Assembly (NCBI GenBank): GCA_947493215.1
Contig: CANLQE010000001.1
Location: 682,001-746,000, forward strand
Direction: 5' to 3'
From: an uncultured Sphingomonadaceae bacterium
GTDB taxonomy: Bacteria > Pseudomonadota > Alphaproteobacteria > Sphingomonadales > Sphingomonadaceae
Length of the DNA stretch: 64,000 bases
The notes beneath the pieces were generated by a model. It was given only the letters and a program-made list of their open reading frames with translations, searched no databases and had not been told where the DNA came from. The position numbers and the translations under genes were made by a program. Of the stretch, positions 18,189 to 28,403 are shown one piece after another (positions within the stretch are counted from its first letter, which is position 1; each line of letters opens with the position of its first letter).

Positions 18189-21100
18189 TTAGGCGGGCGC
18201 TATTTGGTCCGGAGAAGCGCTATCGCCATTTCCATTCTCTTGTACACGACGTTCTTCGTCCCGGCGTGCGATTAGTAAATACATAGCTGGGGTTACAACG
18301 CGAGAAAGCAAGGTCGAACTGATCAATCCGCCGATAATGATGATTGCAACGGGCGCATAAAGCGCCCCACCAAACAGGGCGAGGGGGAGCAAGCCGCCAA
18401 TGGCTGTAACCGATGTTAGCAATACAGGCAGGAAGCGGACTTCGCCGGCTTGTTCAATTGCTTCCCGCAAAGGCATACCCCGTTCCCTTAGTTTTGCGGT
18501 AAAATCGACGAGCAGGATGGAGTTTTTAACTTCTATACCAATTAGCGCGATAAAGCCGATCACGCCCATGAAGCTGAGTGCATTGCCGGTCAGATATTGG
18601 GCGATCAATCCGCCAAATGTTCCCAATGGAATGACGCCTGCAACGACTATAGTTTCTCTAAAACGCCCGAATTCAGCGACTAAAATCGCCATTATCAAAA
18701 GAATGGCCGTGAAAACAATCGGCCCCAGATCGCCAAATGTGTCACCAATGGATTCGCTTTCTCCGCCAATGGAGAAGGAATAGCCTTCTGGAAAATCGAT
18801 ATTTTGAATTTTCTTCACCGCATTGTCGGTCACGATGGATGCCACTTCGTTATATTCCAGCTGCGCCGTAATCGATACAGATCGTTCCAGCTGGCGGCGC
18901 TGAATTTGCGGAGGGACGTTGGTCAGTTTTGGATTGGTGACTTGTGACAAAGCAACCGGATCGCCGCTACGTGTCGCCAGATAAATATCATCCAATGCTG
19001 AAACAGGCTGCGTTGCATCTAACGGTAAGCGCACCGTTACCGGATAGTTATCGCCTTCCTCATCCCGAAATATCGCAGCGCGCTCGCCGCTGATCGCCAA
19101 TTGAATGGCCCGGCGTGCTTCGCCCGGCGGAATATTGAGTAAGGCCGCTTTTTGCTCGTTTAGGCCAATATCGAGATCAATTTTATCTGTTCCAATCGGG
19201 TTATTAATGTCTCTAGCACCGGATGTTTCCCGCAAAATATTTTCAACCTGACCGGCCAGATCTTTGAGGACATCAAGCTGCGGTCCGGATACCTCGATGA
19301 CCACCGGCGCTTCAATCGGTGGGCCATTTTGAAATGGTTCCAACTTCACACGCGCGCCCGCTATCGCATCAAATTTTGCCCGCAACCGAGCGACCATTTC
19401 TGGCCCGTCGTCTGCATCCCATTCGTCAAGCACCGCAAGCACTTCGCCATAGTTGGTGCGCTCTGCCCCTACGAAGACATTATAAAATACTTGCGGATTG
19501 CCAGCGCCAATATTCTCTGCCCTGACTTTGATCGACGGCTCCGCTTCCATGATTTTTGCGACCTGACTGACGATCTCGTCTGTCTGGTCCAAGCTGCTGC
19601 CCTGCTCGGTCTCGACCGACACGCGGAAATAAGGAGAGTCAGAATTAGGGAAGAGTGAGAAACCCATTAAGGGTACAAGCGCAAAGGCTGATATGCAAAA
19701 TACCATAGCGATAATAACGGTTCGCCGAGGCGCGCCCAAAGCAATATGCAAGAGTGGGCTATAGAAGGTTTGTATTTTATCGTTCAGCCAGCGGAGTAGA
19801 GCGTTGCCCTCTGGATTTTCATCTCGGCGCAATAAGCGGCTGGCAAGAAACGGAATCAAAGACAGTGAAATCACCAGCGACGCGGCCACTGTCACCATAA
19901 TGGCCAGATAAAATGATCGGGTATAGGAGCCTGCCCCCCCGGGTAAGAACAGCAGTGGCGCAAAAGCGAAGATGAGAACGAAAGTGGATCCGATAACTGC
20001 GCCGCGGATTTCTAGCGTACCCTCTATCGCCGCCTGTGTTCGCGTTTTCCCCATGCGCAAATGGCGCGCAATATTTTCTGTAACAACGATACTATCGTCG
20101 ACCAATAGGCCCAATGAGACAATGAATCCGGCGATGGAAAGCTGACTAAGATTATAGCCCATGGCGTAGAGGACGAGCAGCCCAGATGCCAAGGACAAGG
20201 GGATGGAAATCATTACCATGGCCGAAGCTCGCCGACCAAGCGGCAATAACGTGAATATCACTAATGCGACAGCGATTGCAAAATCGCGGGTGAGTTCATC
20301 TAGACGGCGCGTAACATCGCGGCTCTGGTCAAATTGCAACGCCAGTTTAATATCCGCTGGCAAGCTAGCCCGCTGATTGGCAAGTTCTGTGCTGAGCTCC
20401 TCTCTTAAGCGAGTCACATCAACGCCGTCTTTTTGGGTCGCGGTCACAATTATGGCGCGTTTTCCGTTATGCCGGGTGCGATATATCTGTTCAGCCGCAC
20501 CCCATTTAACGGTCGCTACATCTTCAATGGTCAGTAATGCGCCTCCCGAAGCGCGCAACGGTAGAGCGCGAATGGCTTCCAAATTGCGGAAAACACCGCC
20601 CGCTTTCACATTCAACCGCCGATTACCGCTTTGCACTGCCCCGCCGGGAAGTTCGATCCCGCCTTGTTTTAAAGCATCGGCGACCGCGCTTGCCGGGACT
20701 CTTAATTCCGATAATCGCGCTGGATCAATCTCTACGCTAATCTCTGGCTGCGGCAGGCCGAATATCCGCACTTCCCGGACGCCGGGATAGCGTGTCAGAT
20801 TATCAACCAAATCATCCGCAAATTTTTCCAGTCGCCGCCAAGATGCGGTTTCACTGACAAGAGCGAGTTGCAACACCGCCGCTTCAGTGGTGCGAACCTT
20901 TCGAAATTCGAGGCGCTGAAGGTTAGGAGGCAATGTCTCACGAATAGCGTTCACTTCGCGGACGACATCGTCAAAATAGCCCTCTACATCCCCGCTCCAG
21001 TCGGTAAATTCGACGCTGATCGTGCTGCCGCCATCGGTGCTGTTGGACCGAACTTCCTTTATATCGTCTAGGCTTTGGACAGCCTCCTCAATAGGCTTCG

Positions 21101-21287
21101 CGACCGTTTCTTCCATATCCTGCGCATCGGCACCGGGCAGAACGGCGATGATGCTGACGACGGGAATCGGGAAATGCGGATCAACGGCTCGGGTGATATT
21201 GGATAGGGCACTGATACCTAGCACGACCAGCAGCAAAAACAGGATCATCGTCAGCTGCCAGCGCTTTATGACAAATTCAGCAAGCAT
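18189..21287 (-). CDS. RND efflux transporter permease subunit
   Basis: A 1032-residue inner-membrane proton antiporter of the HAE/AcrB-like RND superfamily. It has the usual layout: helix 1 (about 12-32), a porter domain, helices 2-6 including the proton-relay GLLVDDSIVVTENI motif in helix 4, then the repeat with helix 7 (about 525) and a second porter domain, and helices 8-12. It belongs to the branch whose adaptor is encoded just upstream (36-base gap); no outer-membrane factor is present here, so it would borrow a TolC-type channel. It is followed by msrA and galU. Substrate unknown. Confidence 0.95.
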   Translation of the reverse strand: MLAEFVIKRWQLTMILFLLLVVLGISALSNITRAVDPHFPIPVVSIIAVLPGADAQDMEETVAKPIEEAVQSLDDIKEVRSNSTDGGSTISVEFTDWSGDVEGYFDDVVREVNAIRETLPPNLQRLEFRKVRTTEAAVLQLALVSETASWRRLEKFADDLVDNLTRYPGVREVRIFGLPQPEISVEIDPARLSELRVPASAVADALKQGGIELPGGAVQSGNRRLNVKAGGVFRNLEAIRALPLRASGGALLTIEDVATVKWGAAEQIYRTRHNGKRAIIVTATQKDGVDVTRLREELSTELANQRASLPADIKLALQFDQSRDVTRRLDELTRDFAIAVALVIFTLLPLGRRASAMVMISIPLSLASGLLVLYAMGYNLSQLSIAGFIVSLGLLVDDSIVVTENIARHLRMGKTRTQAAIEGTLEIRGAVIGSTFVLIFAFAPLLFLPGGAGSYTRSFYLAIMVTVAASLVISLSLIPFLASRLLRRDENPEGNALLRWLNDKIQTFYSPLLHIALGAPRRTVIIAMVFCISAFALVPLMGFSLFPNSDSPYFRVSVETEQGSSLDQTDEIVSQVAKIMEAEPSIKVRAENIGAGNPQVFYNVFVGAERTNYGEVLAVLDEWDADDGPEMVARLRAKFDAIAGARVKLEPFQNGPPIEAPVVIEVSGPQLDVLKDLAGQVENILRETSGARDINNPIGTDKIDLDIGLNEQKAALLNIPPGEARRAIQLAISGERAAIFRDEEGDNYPVTVRLPLDATQPVSALDDIYLATRSGDPVALSQVTNPKLTNVPPQIQRRQLERSVSITAQLEYNEVASIVTDNAVKKIQNIDFPEGYSFSIGGESESIGDTFGDLGPIVFTAILLIMAILVAEFGRFRETIVVAGVIPLGTFGGLIAQYLTGNALSFMGVIGFIALIGIEVKNSILLVDFTAKLRERGMPLREAIEQAGEVRFLPVLLTSVTAIGGLLPLALFGGALYAPVAIIIIGGLISSTLLSRVVTPAMYLLIARRDEERRVQENGNGDSASPDQIAPA

Positions 21288-21323
21288 CTATAGAAATCTC
21301 ACCAAAGACTATCGGGCACCAGA

Positions 21324-22391
21324 TCATTTGGTTGTGCTGATCGGTGTGACGACATCACCGTCTTGCAGTTTTTCGGTGCCGCGTGTGACAACAACATCGC
21401 CTTCGACCAGACCGGATGATATTTCCAGACTGTCATCTTTTAACTCACCGATGATGACATTGCGGGTTTTGACTTTCTTGTCCTTGCCAACAACGAAAAC
21501 CAGACCTTCACCTGATCGCACGCCAAATATTGCGGTGGCGGGAATGGCGATCGAACCGTCATTATCGCGGGAAACTTCAATTTCAACGGTTCCCAATTGG
21601 CCGGATCGCAGTCGGCTATTGGCGGGCAGCAAGAAGCTAACCTCAAACGTACCGGTGCGTTCATCCGCGCGGCCATCTTTTTCACTAACTACGGCTTCGA
21701 TCGGGTCATCGGATATGGCAGATATAGTTACGTTGGCGCGCATGCCTACCCGCACCCGCGATGCCACGGCATCGGCTAGCGGTACTTTCAAGACGAAGCC
21801 TTTGTCGGTTTCTCCCAGAACCATCGCTGTTGTTCCTGCGTTCACGATCTGACCGGCATCAATGTTTCTGCTCAAGATGATACCATTGCTTGGCGCATGG
21901 ATATGGGCAGTTCTACTTGCAAAACCGCTGGCATTCACTTGCGCTTTCGCGGCGCGCGTCGCTGCTTCGGCTTGTTCGAGGCGAGCCTTGGTGACCCACC
22001 CGTCTGCGTAGAGAGATTTTATGCGACCAAATTCCGCCTCTGCGCGGTCGCGTTCGGCTCTTGCGGACTCCAAATCAGCGGAAACAGTGCTATTGTCGAG
22101 GGCTGCTAGGATCGCGCCACGCTTTACCCGGTCGCCTTCCTCATAGCGTACAGATGCTACTTGTCCTGCGGTTGTAAATCCCAATTCGGTTTCCCGGCGC
22201 AGGCGTACTGTGCCAGCCGCAGTGAGCGTTTCATTCTGGCTAGCAGATTGAGCGATGATGGTTGCAGCGGGGACAGCATCTCGCGCCTTTGGCTTTTCTT
22301 CTGCGTCAGTTCCGCTGCACCCAAGCAACAAAGCCGTTGCAATTAACGCCAGAGACTTTTGACTAAAATATTTTCGACTACGCCCCGACAT
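21324..22391 (-). CDS. RND efflux periplasmic adaptor (lipoprotein)
   Basis: A 355-residue membrane-fusion protein linking the RND permease to an outer-membrane channel. It has a lipoprotein signal with LLLGC (Cys25). Biotinyl/lipoyl half-domains flank an alpha-helical hairpin (about residues 110-150, LESARAERDRAEAEFGRIK), then a beta-barrel and a membrane-proximal domain ending in GVRSGEGLVFVVGKDKKVKTRNV. GGGAAAT precedes the ATG. It is the first gene of the adaptor-permease-msrA-galU unit. No regulator gene is adjacent. Confidence 0.93.
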   Translation of the reverse strand: MSGRSRKYFSQKSLALIATALLLGCSGTDAEEKPKARDAVPAATIIAQSASQNETLTAAGTVRLRRETELGFTTAGQVASVRYEEGDRVKRGAILAALDNSTVSADLESARAERDRAEAEFGRIKSLYADGWVTKARLEQAEAATRAAKAQVNASGFASRTAHIHAPSNGIILSRNIDAGQIVNAGTTAMVLGETDKGFVLKVPLADAVASRVRVGMRANVTISAISDDPIEAVVSEKDGRADERTGTFEVSFLLPANSRLRSGQLGTVEIEVSRDNDGSIAIPATAIFGVRSGEGLVFVVGKDKKVKTRNVIIGELKDDSLEISSGLVEGDVVVTRGTEKLQDGDVVTPISTTK

Positions 22392-22474
22392 ATTTCCCTA
22401 TCTTGTCCCCTCCCGACATCCCCTCATAAGTCGCGAAATCGTCGTGACCAATAAAAAATTGCATTTTGCAACGA

Positions 22475-22503
22475 AAAAGGGCCGGATCATAAGACCGGCC
22501 CTC
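22475..22503 (-). terminator. Rho-independent terminator of aqpZ
   Basis: On the minus strand AGGGCCGG pairs with CCGGCCCT around a 9-base loop and runs directly into TTTTTCGTT. It lies about 30 bases beyond the aqpZ stop and separates it from the RND adaptor operon. Confidence 0.9.
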
Positions 22504-22533
22504 TTGGTTTTCACTCAATATGTTGGAAAGAGG

Positions 22534-23256
22534 CTAGCCTTCTGTGCCAGCAACATTTTTGCCATCGCCGCCAACAAATTTGTAGGCGATTCCGGCGAGC
22601 ACTGCGCCGATAATGGGAGCGATCCAGAATATCCAGAGCTGAGATAGAGCGATACCGCCCTCGATCAATGCAGGACCGGTGCTACGCGCAGGGTTTACCG
22701 ACGTGTTGGTCACTGGAATACTGATCAGGTGGATCAACGTTAGGCCGAGACCAATAGCCAAAGGCGCAAAACCTGCTGGTGCGCGGCCGTCGGTTGCACC
22801 CAATATTATCATCAGAAAGAAGAAGGTCAGCAATATTTCAATCGCAATCCCTGAGATCATTGTATATCCGCCAGGTGATTTCTCGCCGACGCCATTGGCG
22901 GCCAAGCCGTTGACGGCAATATCATAATCAGCATTGCCACTTACGATCAGATAAAGCGCTGCTGCGGCAGCCACTGCACCAATCACTTGTGCGAAAATAT
23001 AGACCGGAATTTCGTTAGCTGGGAACCGACCGCCTGCCCAAAGGCCAATGGTAACCGCGGGATTGAGATGGCATCCGCTAATATGCCCAATGGCATAAGC
23101 CATAGTGACTACTGTCAGGCCAAAGGCCAGCGACACACCTAACAAGCCTATACCGACGTCCGGAAAGGCTGCGGCGATGACGGCACTTCCGCACCCACCA
23201 AAGACCAACCAAAATGTACCGAGAAATTCTGCTAGTGATTTTTGTACAGCCGTCAT
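22534..23256 (-). CDS. aqpZ: Aquaporin Z
   Basis: A 240-residue water channel of the MIP family with six transmembrane helices and two half-helices. Both NPA boxes are present, HLNPAVT (65-67) and SVNPARS (188-190); the arginine after the second NPA and the narrow-filter histidine candidate in [10 protein letters not shown] are typical of water-selective AqpZ. It is monocistronic, with a strong terminator downstream. It probably helps osmotic adjustment. Confidence 0.95.
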   Translation of the reverse strand: MTAVQKSLAEFLGTFWLVFGGCGSAVIAAAFPDVGIGLLGVSLAFGLTVVTMAYAIGHISGCHLNPAVTIGLWAGGRFPANEIPVYIFAQVIGAVAAAAALYLIVSGNADYDIAVNGLAANGVGEKSPGGYTMISGIAIEILLTFFFLMIILGATDGRAPAGFAPLAIGLGLTLIHLISIPVTNTSVNPARSTGPALIEGGIALSQLWIFWIAPIIGAVLAGIAYKFVGGDGKNVAGTEG

Positions 23257-23374
23257 TTTTTCACTCCCCGAGAATTATTCGCAGCCTCTGTTGAGCTGCA
23301 AGACCGCAAAGTTAAACCAAATCAGCAAATTTGCCTAATTTCAGCACGTAAATCTATGTAAAGCAGCCGCTAAC

Positions 23375-24328
23375 TTATTGAGAGGCGCGTTTGAGGCGGT
23401 CATTTATTGCTATGCCAATACCGCTCTTTGGAATTGGAACGACGGCAATACGCACTCGATCACTGGCATCAGCGATGTGCAGGGTGGCAAACAGGTTGCT
23501 CGCGGCTTCAGCTAGATCTCCGCTGGCCGATAAGTTGCTATCGCCCGCTGCCGCGCCAAAACCGATAAGATATTCATCAGGCTCCGTCTTTGTTGCATTT
23601 AGTCGAACAGGTTTGGACGGAGCATAGTGGCTGGCCAGTTGGCCTGGTGCCTCTATCCGACTATCTTGGTGGTTGATTGCTGCCTTACCAGCGCAGTTTT
23701 GCAGTTCTTCTGCTGTTATCGGGCCGGGGCGCAGAATCTGATAATTCTCGTCCCTGATGGCGATGATTGTTGATTCAACGCCGCTTTTACAGGGGCCACC
23801 ATCCAATACCATAGGCGTTTTACCACCCAGGCTGCGTTCGACATGACGCTTCGTTGTTGGGCTGATGCCGCCGCTTTTATTGGCTGATGGCGCTGCCAGA
23901 AAAAGCTCTGAGATTTTCAGTAGTTCCTGCATCAAGGGGTGGGCAGGGCAGCGCAAAGCGATCGTTGGGAGGCCAGCGGTCACCGCCGGAGCAACCGCGC
24001 AGTCAGGGACTTTTGGTACGACAATCGTCAGAGGCCCGGGCCAAAAGCGCTTAGCAAATCGGATGGCCAGATCGTTGAACAGCCCCAGTTTGCGGGCGGC
24101 ATCGAAATCCGGGACGTGGACAATGAGCGGGTTGAAATCCGGACGGCCCTTGGTCCGGTAAATCTCCGCTATCGCAGTTGCATTGGTCGAATCGGCGGCC
24201 AGACCATATACGGTTTCTGTAGGCACAGCGACCAGTCCGCCGGATTGCAGCCGTGCCGCAGCAGCGACTATTGCCTGCTTGCCGTAACGTCGCGCTTTAT
24301 CGTCAATATGATCATTTGAGCCAGACAT
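23375..24328 (-). CDS. L-threonylcarbamoyladenylate synthase (Sua5/TsaC type)
   Basis: A 317-residue enzyme that makes threonylcarbamoyl-AMP from threonine, bicarbonate and ATP for t6A formation at position 37 of ANN-decoding tRNAs. The YrdC domain occupies about residues 15-200 (VPTETVYGLAADSTN, KGRPDFNPLIVHV, APSANKSGGISPT) and is followed by the Sua5 C-terminal domain, so this is the longer Sua5 form rather than short TsaC. It diverges from the acyl-CoA dehydrogenase gene with a short gap. Confidence 0.95.
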   Translation of the reverse strand: MSGSNDHIDDKARRYGKQAIVAAAARLQSGGLVAVPTETVYGLAADSTNATAIAEIYRTKGRPDFNPLIVHVPDFDAARKLGLFNDLAIRFAKRFWPGPLTIVVPKVPDCAVAPAVTAGLPTIALRCPAHPLMQELLKISELFLAAPSANKSGGISPTTKRHVERSLGGKTPMVLDGGPCKSGVESTIIAIRDENYQILRPGPITAEELQNCAGKAAINHQDSRIEAPGQLASHYAPSKPVRLNATKTEPDEYLIGFGAAAGDSNLSASGDLAEAASNLFATLHIADASDRVRIAVVPIPKSGIGIAINDRLKRASQ

Positions 24329-24380
24329 GATAGGGCGCTATAGCCCAGCCAGATTTCAAGCAATAGCGGATAGATTAAAG

Positions 24381-26132
24381 ATGAGCTTTACAGCGCCCAG
24401 CAGAGAACAGAATTTCGTCCTGAAACATATCGCCAATGTTGGTGCGCTTGCCGAGCACGAACGCTTTGCCGGTGCCAGCGAAGATATGGTCGAAGCCATT
24501 GTCGAAGGTATTGGCCAGTTTGCCGCAGGAGAATTTGCGCCGATTAACCGCATCGGCGATACGGTAGGCGCAAAATGGAATGATGGTGCTGTGACCATGC
24601 CTGCGGGTTTCAAAGAGGCTTATGGCCAGTTTGTTGAAGGCGGCTGGGCATCGATTGACGGCTCGGAAGAATTTGGTGGGCAGGGGCTACCTTATTCTTT
24701 GTCAGCGCTAGTCCTTGAGACCTGCGGCGCAGCCAACTTCGCCTTCACGCTCTGCCCAATGCTGAGTTTTGGTGCAGTTGAGGCGATTCACGCCCACGGC
24801 AGCGATGAACAGAAAGCGACTTATTTGCAGAAAATGATTTCGGGTGCATGGACCGGCACCATGAACTTAACCGAACCGCAAGCGGGTTCCGATGTCGGCG
24901 CTTTGCGCGCTACGGCCGAGCCTATCCTGGGCGGTGAACATGCTGGCAAATATAAGATCAAAGGCCAGAAAATATACATCACCTTTGGCGAACATGACCT
25001 GACCGATAACATCATTCACTTGGTACTGGCGCGGACGCCAGGCGCGCCAGAAGGGACGCGGGGTATTTCCTTGTTCATCGTTCCCAAATTCCATTTGGAT
25101 GCCGATGGCAATAGCGCAGCACCTAACGATGTGACCTGCGTGTCTATCGAACATAAGCTTGGCATTCACGCGTCCCCTACCTGCGTCATGGCTTATGGCG
25201 AAAATGACGAATGCATCGGTGAGATGATTGGCGGTGAATTTGGCGGGATGAAAGCGATGTTCACGATGATGAACAATGCTCGCATAAATGTTGGCTCACA
25301 AGGCGTGCAGATTGCCGAAAGGGCAACCCAGCAAGCGATCCATTACGCGACCGATCGGGTGCAATCCGCTCGCGCCGGTAGCGGGAATAAAGAGCCTGTT
25401 GCGATTATAGAACATCCCGATGTGCGGCGTATGATTCTCCGCAGCAAAGCCCTCACGCAGGCGGCCCGGGCGTTACTTTACTATGCGACATCCCATGTGG
25501 ACGGCGCAACGCTTGGCATAGAAGGCGCAAAGTCTCGGGCTGAAGTGCTGACCCCATTGATCAAGGGCTATGGTACCGATATCGGTAATGAAGTCGCATC
25601 TATCGGTGTGCAAGTGCATGGCGGCATGGGCTTTGTCGAGGAAACGGGAGCGGCCCAACATTTTCGCGATGCCCGTATTGCGCCGATTTACGAAGGTACA
25701 AACGGTATCCAGGCGGCTGACCTTGTTGGTCGGAAACTTGGTCTGGATGGTGGCGATGCAATGATGGGGTTGATCGCTGATATCAAGGCAGAGGCGCAGG
25801 ATGAAGACGCGCTGATGACATTGGCCATGACGGTCGAAGATATTGCTAATTGGATGGCCAGCGGCGACGCATCGATTGATGACCGGCTGGCGGGAAGCTA
25901 TCCGTTTATGACCATGTTGGCGACGGCAACATGCGGGATGCTGATGAAAAAGCAGCAGCGCATTGCCGAAGCGGAACTGGCTGGTGGCAATGACCCGTTC
26001 TTGAAAGCGAAGCTGGTGACAACCCGCTATTATCTCGACCATCTGGTCCCTGAAGTCATGGGTCTGAAAGCGGCTGGGATGGCTGGGGCCGACATATTAT
26101 ACCAACTCGATAGCGAGCAACTGGTCGCTTGA
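24381..26132 (+). CDS. Acyl-CoA dehydrogenase, DmdC-like long form
   Basis: A 583-residue FAD-dependent acyl-CoA dehydrogenase. The FAD and substrate signatures are clear (MNLTEPQAGSDVG, then KYKIKGQKIYITFGEHD, and late VQVHGGMGFVEE and DARIAPIYEGTNGIQ). It is longer than the ~390-residue classical enzymes and has the extra N- and C-terminal segments of the DmdC group, which includes methylmercaptopropionyl-CoA dehydrogenase; many members act on other acyl-CoAs, so substrate is not assigned. The frame opens at 24327, but the ATG at 24381 (MSFTAPSREQ) matches family starts. It is followed after one base by the DUF815 ATPase. Confidence 0.92.
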   Translation: MSFTAPSREQNFVLKHIANVGALAEHERFAGASEDMVEAIVEGIGQFAAGEFAPINRIGDTVGAKWNDGAVTMPAGFKEAYGQFVEGGWASIDGSEEFGGQGLPYSLSALVLETCGAANFAFTLCPMLSFGAVEAIHAHGSDEQKATYLQKMISGAWTGTMNLTEPQAGSDVGALRATAEPILGGEHAGKYKIKGQKIYITFGEHDLTDNIIHLVLARTPGAPEGTRGISLFIVPKFHLDADGNSAAPNDVTCVSIEHKLGIHASPTCVMAYGENDECIGEMIGGEFGGMKAMFTMMNNARINVGSQGVQIAERATQQAIHYATDRVQSARAGSGNKEPVAIIEHPDVRRMILRSKALTQAARALLYYATSHVDGATLGIEGAKSRAEVLTPLIKGYGTDIGNEVASIGVQVHGGMGFVEETGAAQHFRDARIAPIYEGTNGIQAADLVGRKLGLDGGDAMMGLIADIKAEAQDEDALMTLAMTVEDIANWMASGDASIDDRLAGSYPFMTMLATATCGMLMKKQQRIAEAELAGGNDPFLKAKLVTTRYYLDHLVPEVMGLKAAGMAGADILYQLDSEQLVA

Positions 26133-26133
26133 T

Positions 26134-26976
26134 ATGACAGATGGGGAGACCGGTTTGGAAACTGGGGCGACGCTCCGACGGATTGCCGATGCTTTGGAAC
26201 GCCTTTCCCCCATTCCGCCGAATTCTGCCGATATAAGCTCTGGTCCGGCTTTTCATTGGACCGGGCAAACCATCGAGGCGATTGCCCGTTTTGCCCCAAT
26301 TACGCTGGATATGCTGACCGGGATTGACGACCAGAAGGCACGGTTGCTGGAAAATAGTAAACGTCTGGCTAATGGCTTTGCGGCTCATGATGTCTTGCTT
26401 TGGGGATCTCGCGGCATGGGTAAGTCTGCTCTTGCCAAGTCGGTTGTTGGAGAACTCCATAGAGCCGATACTGATATTGCCATGGTCGAGGCCAGCGCCG
26501 ATGCGCTTGCAAACCTGCCGGGCCTCTTTGCGATATTGGGTCAGACTGATCGCGCTTTTGTCCTGTTTATTGATGATATTGGGTTTGACGAAGACAGCGC
26601 AGCACCGCGTTTGTTGCGCTCGATGCTCGAAGGCGGCGCGGCAGCGCGGCCGGACAATGTGCGGCTTTATGTAACGTCGAACCGGCGGCATATCGTCCCG
26701 CGGCAAATGTCCGAACAGGATGATCCGATTAATCCGCGCGATGTGATCGACGATAAACTTGCGCTGTCGGATCGCTTTGGTTTGCGGCTGGGTTTTCATG
26801 CTGCGTCACAGGATGATTATCTCGCGATGATAGATCGTTATGCCGAGGTACATGGGCTGGACTACGATAGAGAAGACGCGCTGCTATGGTCCAAACAGCG
26901 CGGCAGCCGGTCAGGCCGGGTCGCGTGGCAATATATAGTTGAATTGGCTGGACGAGCAGGCAAGTCGCTGGTTTAG
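26134..26976 (+). CDS. DUF815-family AAA-type ATPase
   Basis: A 280-residue predicted ATPase. Walker A is GSRGMGKS (91-98) and Walker B FVLFIDDI (142-149); the sensor-like YVTSNRRHIVPR, the DDKLALSDRFGL box and the end QYIVELAGR are typical of the DUF815 group. The reaction and partner proteins are unknown. Only one base separates its ATG from the stop of the acyl-CoA dehydrogenase, so the two are co-transcribed, although no functional link is established. It converges on the sorbosone dehydrogenase-like gene. Confidence 0.9.
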   Translation: MTDGETGLETGATLRRIADALERLSPIPPNSADISSGPAFHWTGQTIEAIARFAPITLDMLTGIDDQKARLLENSKRLANGFAAHDVLLWGSRGMGKSALAKSVVGELHRADTDIAMVEASADALANLPGLFAILGQTDRAFVLFIDDIGFDEDSAAPRLLRSMLEGGAAARPDNVRLYVTSNRRHIVPRQMSEQDDPINPRDVIDDKLALSDRFGLRLGFHAASQDDYLAMIDRYAEVHGLDYDREDALLWSKQRGSRSGRVAWQYIVELAGRAGKSLV

Positions 26977-26977
26977 G

Positions 26978-28333
26978 CTATTGTGCTTCGAGTGTCGGGC
27001 TTGCCGCTCCGGGTTTCGATACACGCCAGATAATCCCGCCCACATCATCGCTGACTAACAGAGCGCCAGTTTGGTCAAATTCAACCATAGTCGGGCGACC
27101 GCGCGCTTTTTCTTCCTCATCGACAAAGCCGCTTAGCACCATCTGTGGCTTGCCTTGCGGTTTCCCTTTTTCGTCGAAATCGACATAGACCACATCGTAG
27201 CCAGACAGAGGCTTGCGGTTCCATGAGCCATGTCTGGCGACGATAGCGCCGCTGTCAAATGGAGCGCCCAATGCTTCGCCATTGGAAAAGGCCAGCCCCA
27301 AAGGCGCGACATGGGCGCCAAGGCCATAATCTGGCCGCCGTTCATATTGTCGGTGATCAAGATTTTTTGGTTCGACGCGCGGATCAATATGACCGCGCCA
27401 GAAATGCCATGGCCAGCCATAATGGGAGGCGAAGAGAACTTCGGTGAGATAGTCCGGCACCATATCGCTGCCCAGCATGTCGCGCTCGTTGACTACGGTC
27501 CAGAGTTTGCCGGACACCGGTTCATAAGCCATGCCCACGGGATTGCGGAGGCCATCGGAATAGACAATTTTATCATTGGTCGCCAATTCGACACGCAGCA
27601 CGGCGGCGCGTTCTTTTTCCGTGTCCATACCGTTTTCACCGATATTGCTGTTCGATCCAACCGCAATGAACAGATATTTGCCGTCCGGGCTTGCGACAAG
27701 ATTACGGGTCCAATGATTATTCGGTGCTTTGGCGTTTAGATTAGCAACCTTGCGCCCTTCGGCAGTGATTTTTGTGTCACCGACGGTGTAAGGGAAGGCC
27801 AGCACTTCATTGGTGTTCGCCACGTAAAGCGTGTCTTCAACCAAAACCATTCCAAACGGGGAGTTGAGGTTTTCGAGCAGGGCGAACTTCTCGTCAACTT
27901 TGCCGTCTGCATCGCTGTCCCGCAGCAAGCTTATGCGATTGGCAGAGGCGGTGCCAGCGCCCGCCTTGCTCATCAGATTGCGCATGATCCAACCCTCTAT
28001 GCCGCTATTGGTGCGTGGCGGGCTGTTGGTTTCAGCGACCAATATATCGCCATTGGGAAGGCGTAGCATGGATCGCGGATGATCGAGCCCTTCAGCAAAG
28101 CGTTCGACCGTCAGTCCTTCTGCAGCCAGAGGGCCTTCGCCAGACTTCCAGGGGTCGGCTTCGGCAATGTTGATGGTAGGGAAATTTTCTTTCCGCACAT
28201 CGGTTATTGTTGGCTTCACGCCAGTCGTTGCCTCTAGCGGCAAACGGGCGGTATCGCCGCGCGTGAAATAATAGCCAGCGCCGATAGCGATTATGATGAT
28301 CAATATAGATATATTGCGAATATGTTTTAGCAT
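26978..28333 (-). CDS. Membrane-anchored sorbosone dehydrogenase-like beta-propeller (PQQ type)
   Basis: A 451-residue protein with an N-terminal membrane anchor (about residues 7-25) and a six-bladed propeller of the soluble glucose/L-sorbosone dehydrogenase family. Recognisable blocks are VERFAEGLDHPRSMLRLPNGDILV, RISLLRDSDADGKVDE, DGLRNPVGMAYEP, SHYGWPWHFW and GAIVARHGSWNRKPLSGYDV. Family members oxidise aldoses at the periplasmic face using PQQ; many have no known substrate. It is transcribed alone, converging on the DUF815 gene. Confidence 0.88.
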   Translation of the reverse strand: MLKHIRNISILIIIIAIGAGYYFTRGDTARLPLEATTGVKPTITDVRKENFPTINIAEADPWKSGEGPLAAEGLTVERFAEGLDHPRSMLRLPNGDILVAETNSPPRTNSGIEGWIMRNLMSKAGAGTASANRISLLRDSDADGKVDEKFALLENLNSPFGMVLVEDTLYVANTNEVLAFPYTVGDTKITAEGRKVANLNAKAPNNHWTRNLVASPDGKYLFIAVGSNSNIGENGMDTEKERAAVLRVELATNDKIVYSDGLRNPVGMAYEPVSGKLWTVVNERDMLGSDMVPDYLTEVLFASHYGWPWHFWRGHIDPRVEPKNLDHRQYERRPDYGLGAHVAPLGLAFSNGEALGAPFDSGAIVARHGSWNRKPLSGYDVVYVDFDEKGKPQGKPQMVLSGFVDEEEKARGRPTMVEFDQTGALLVSDDVGGIIWRVSKPGAASPTLEAQ

Positions 28334-28403
28334 CTATCAACAATAGGAACCACGGCCTCTTATGACAAGCGCGCTATTGGCAGGGCCGTTTGGTTGAGCG
28401 AGA

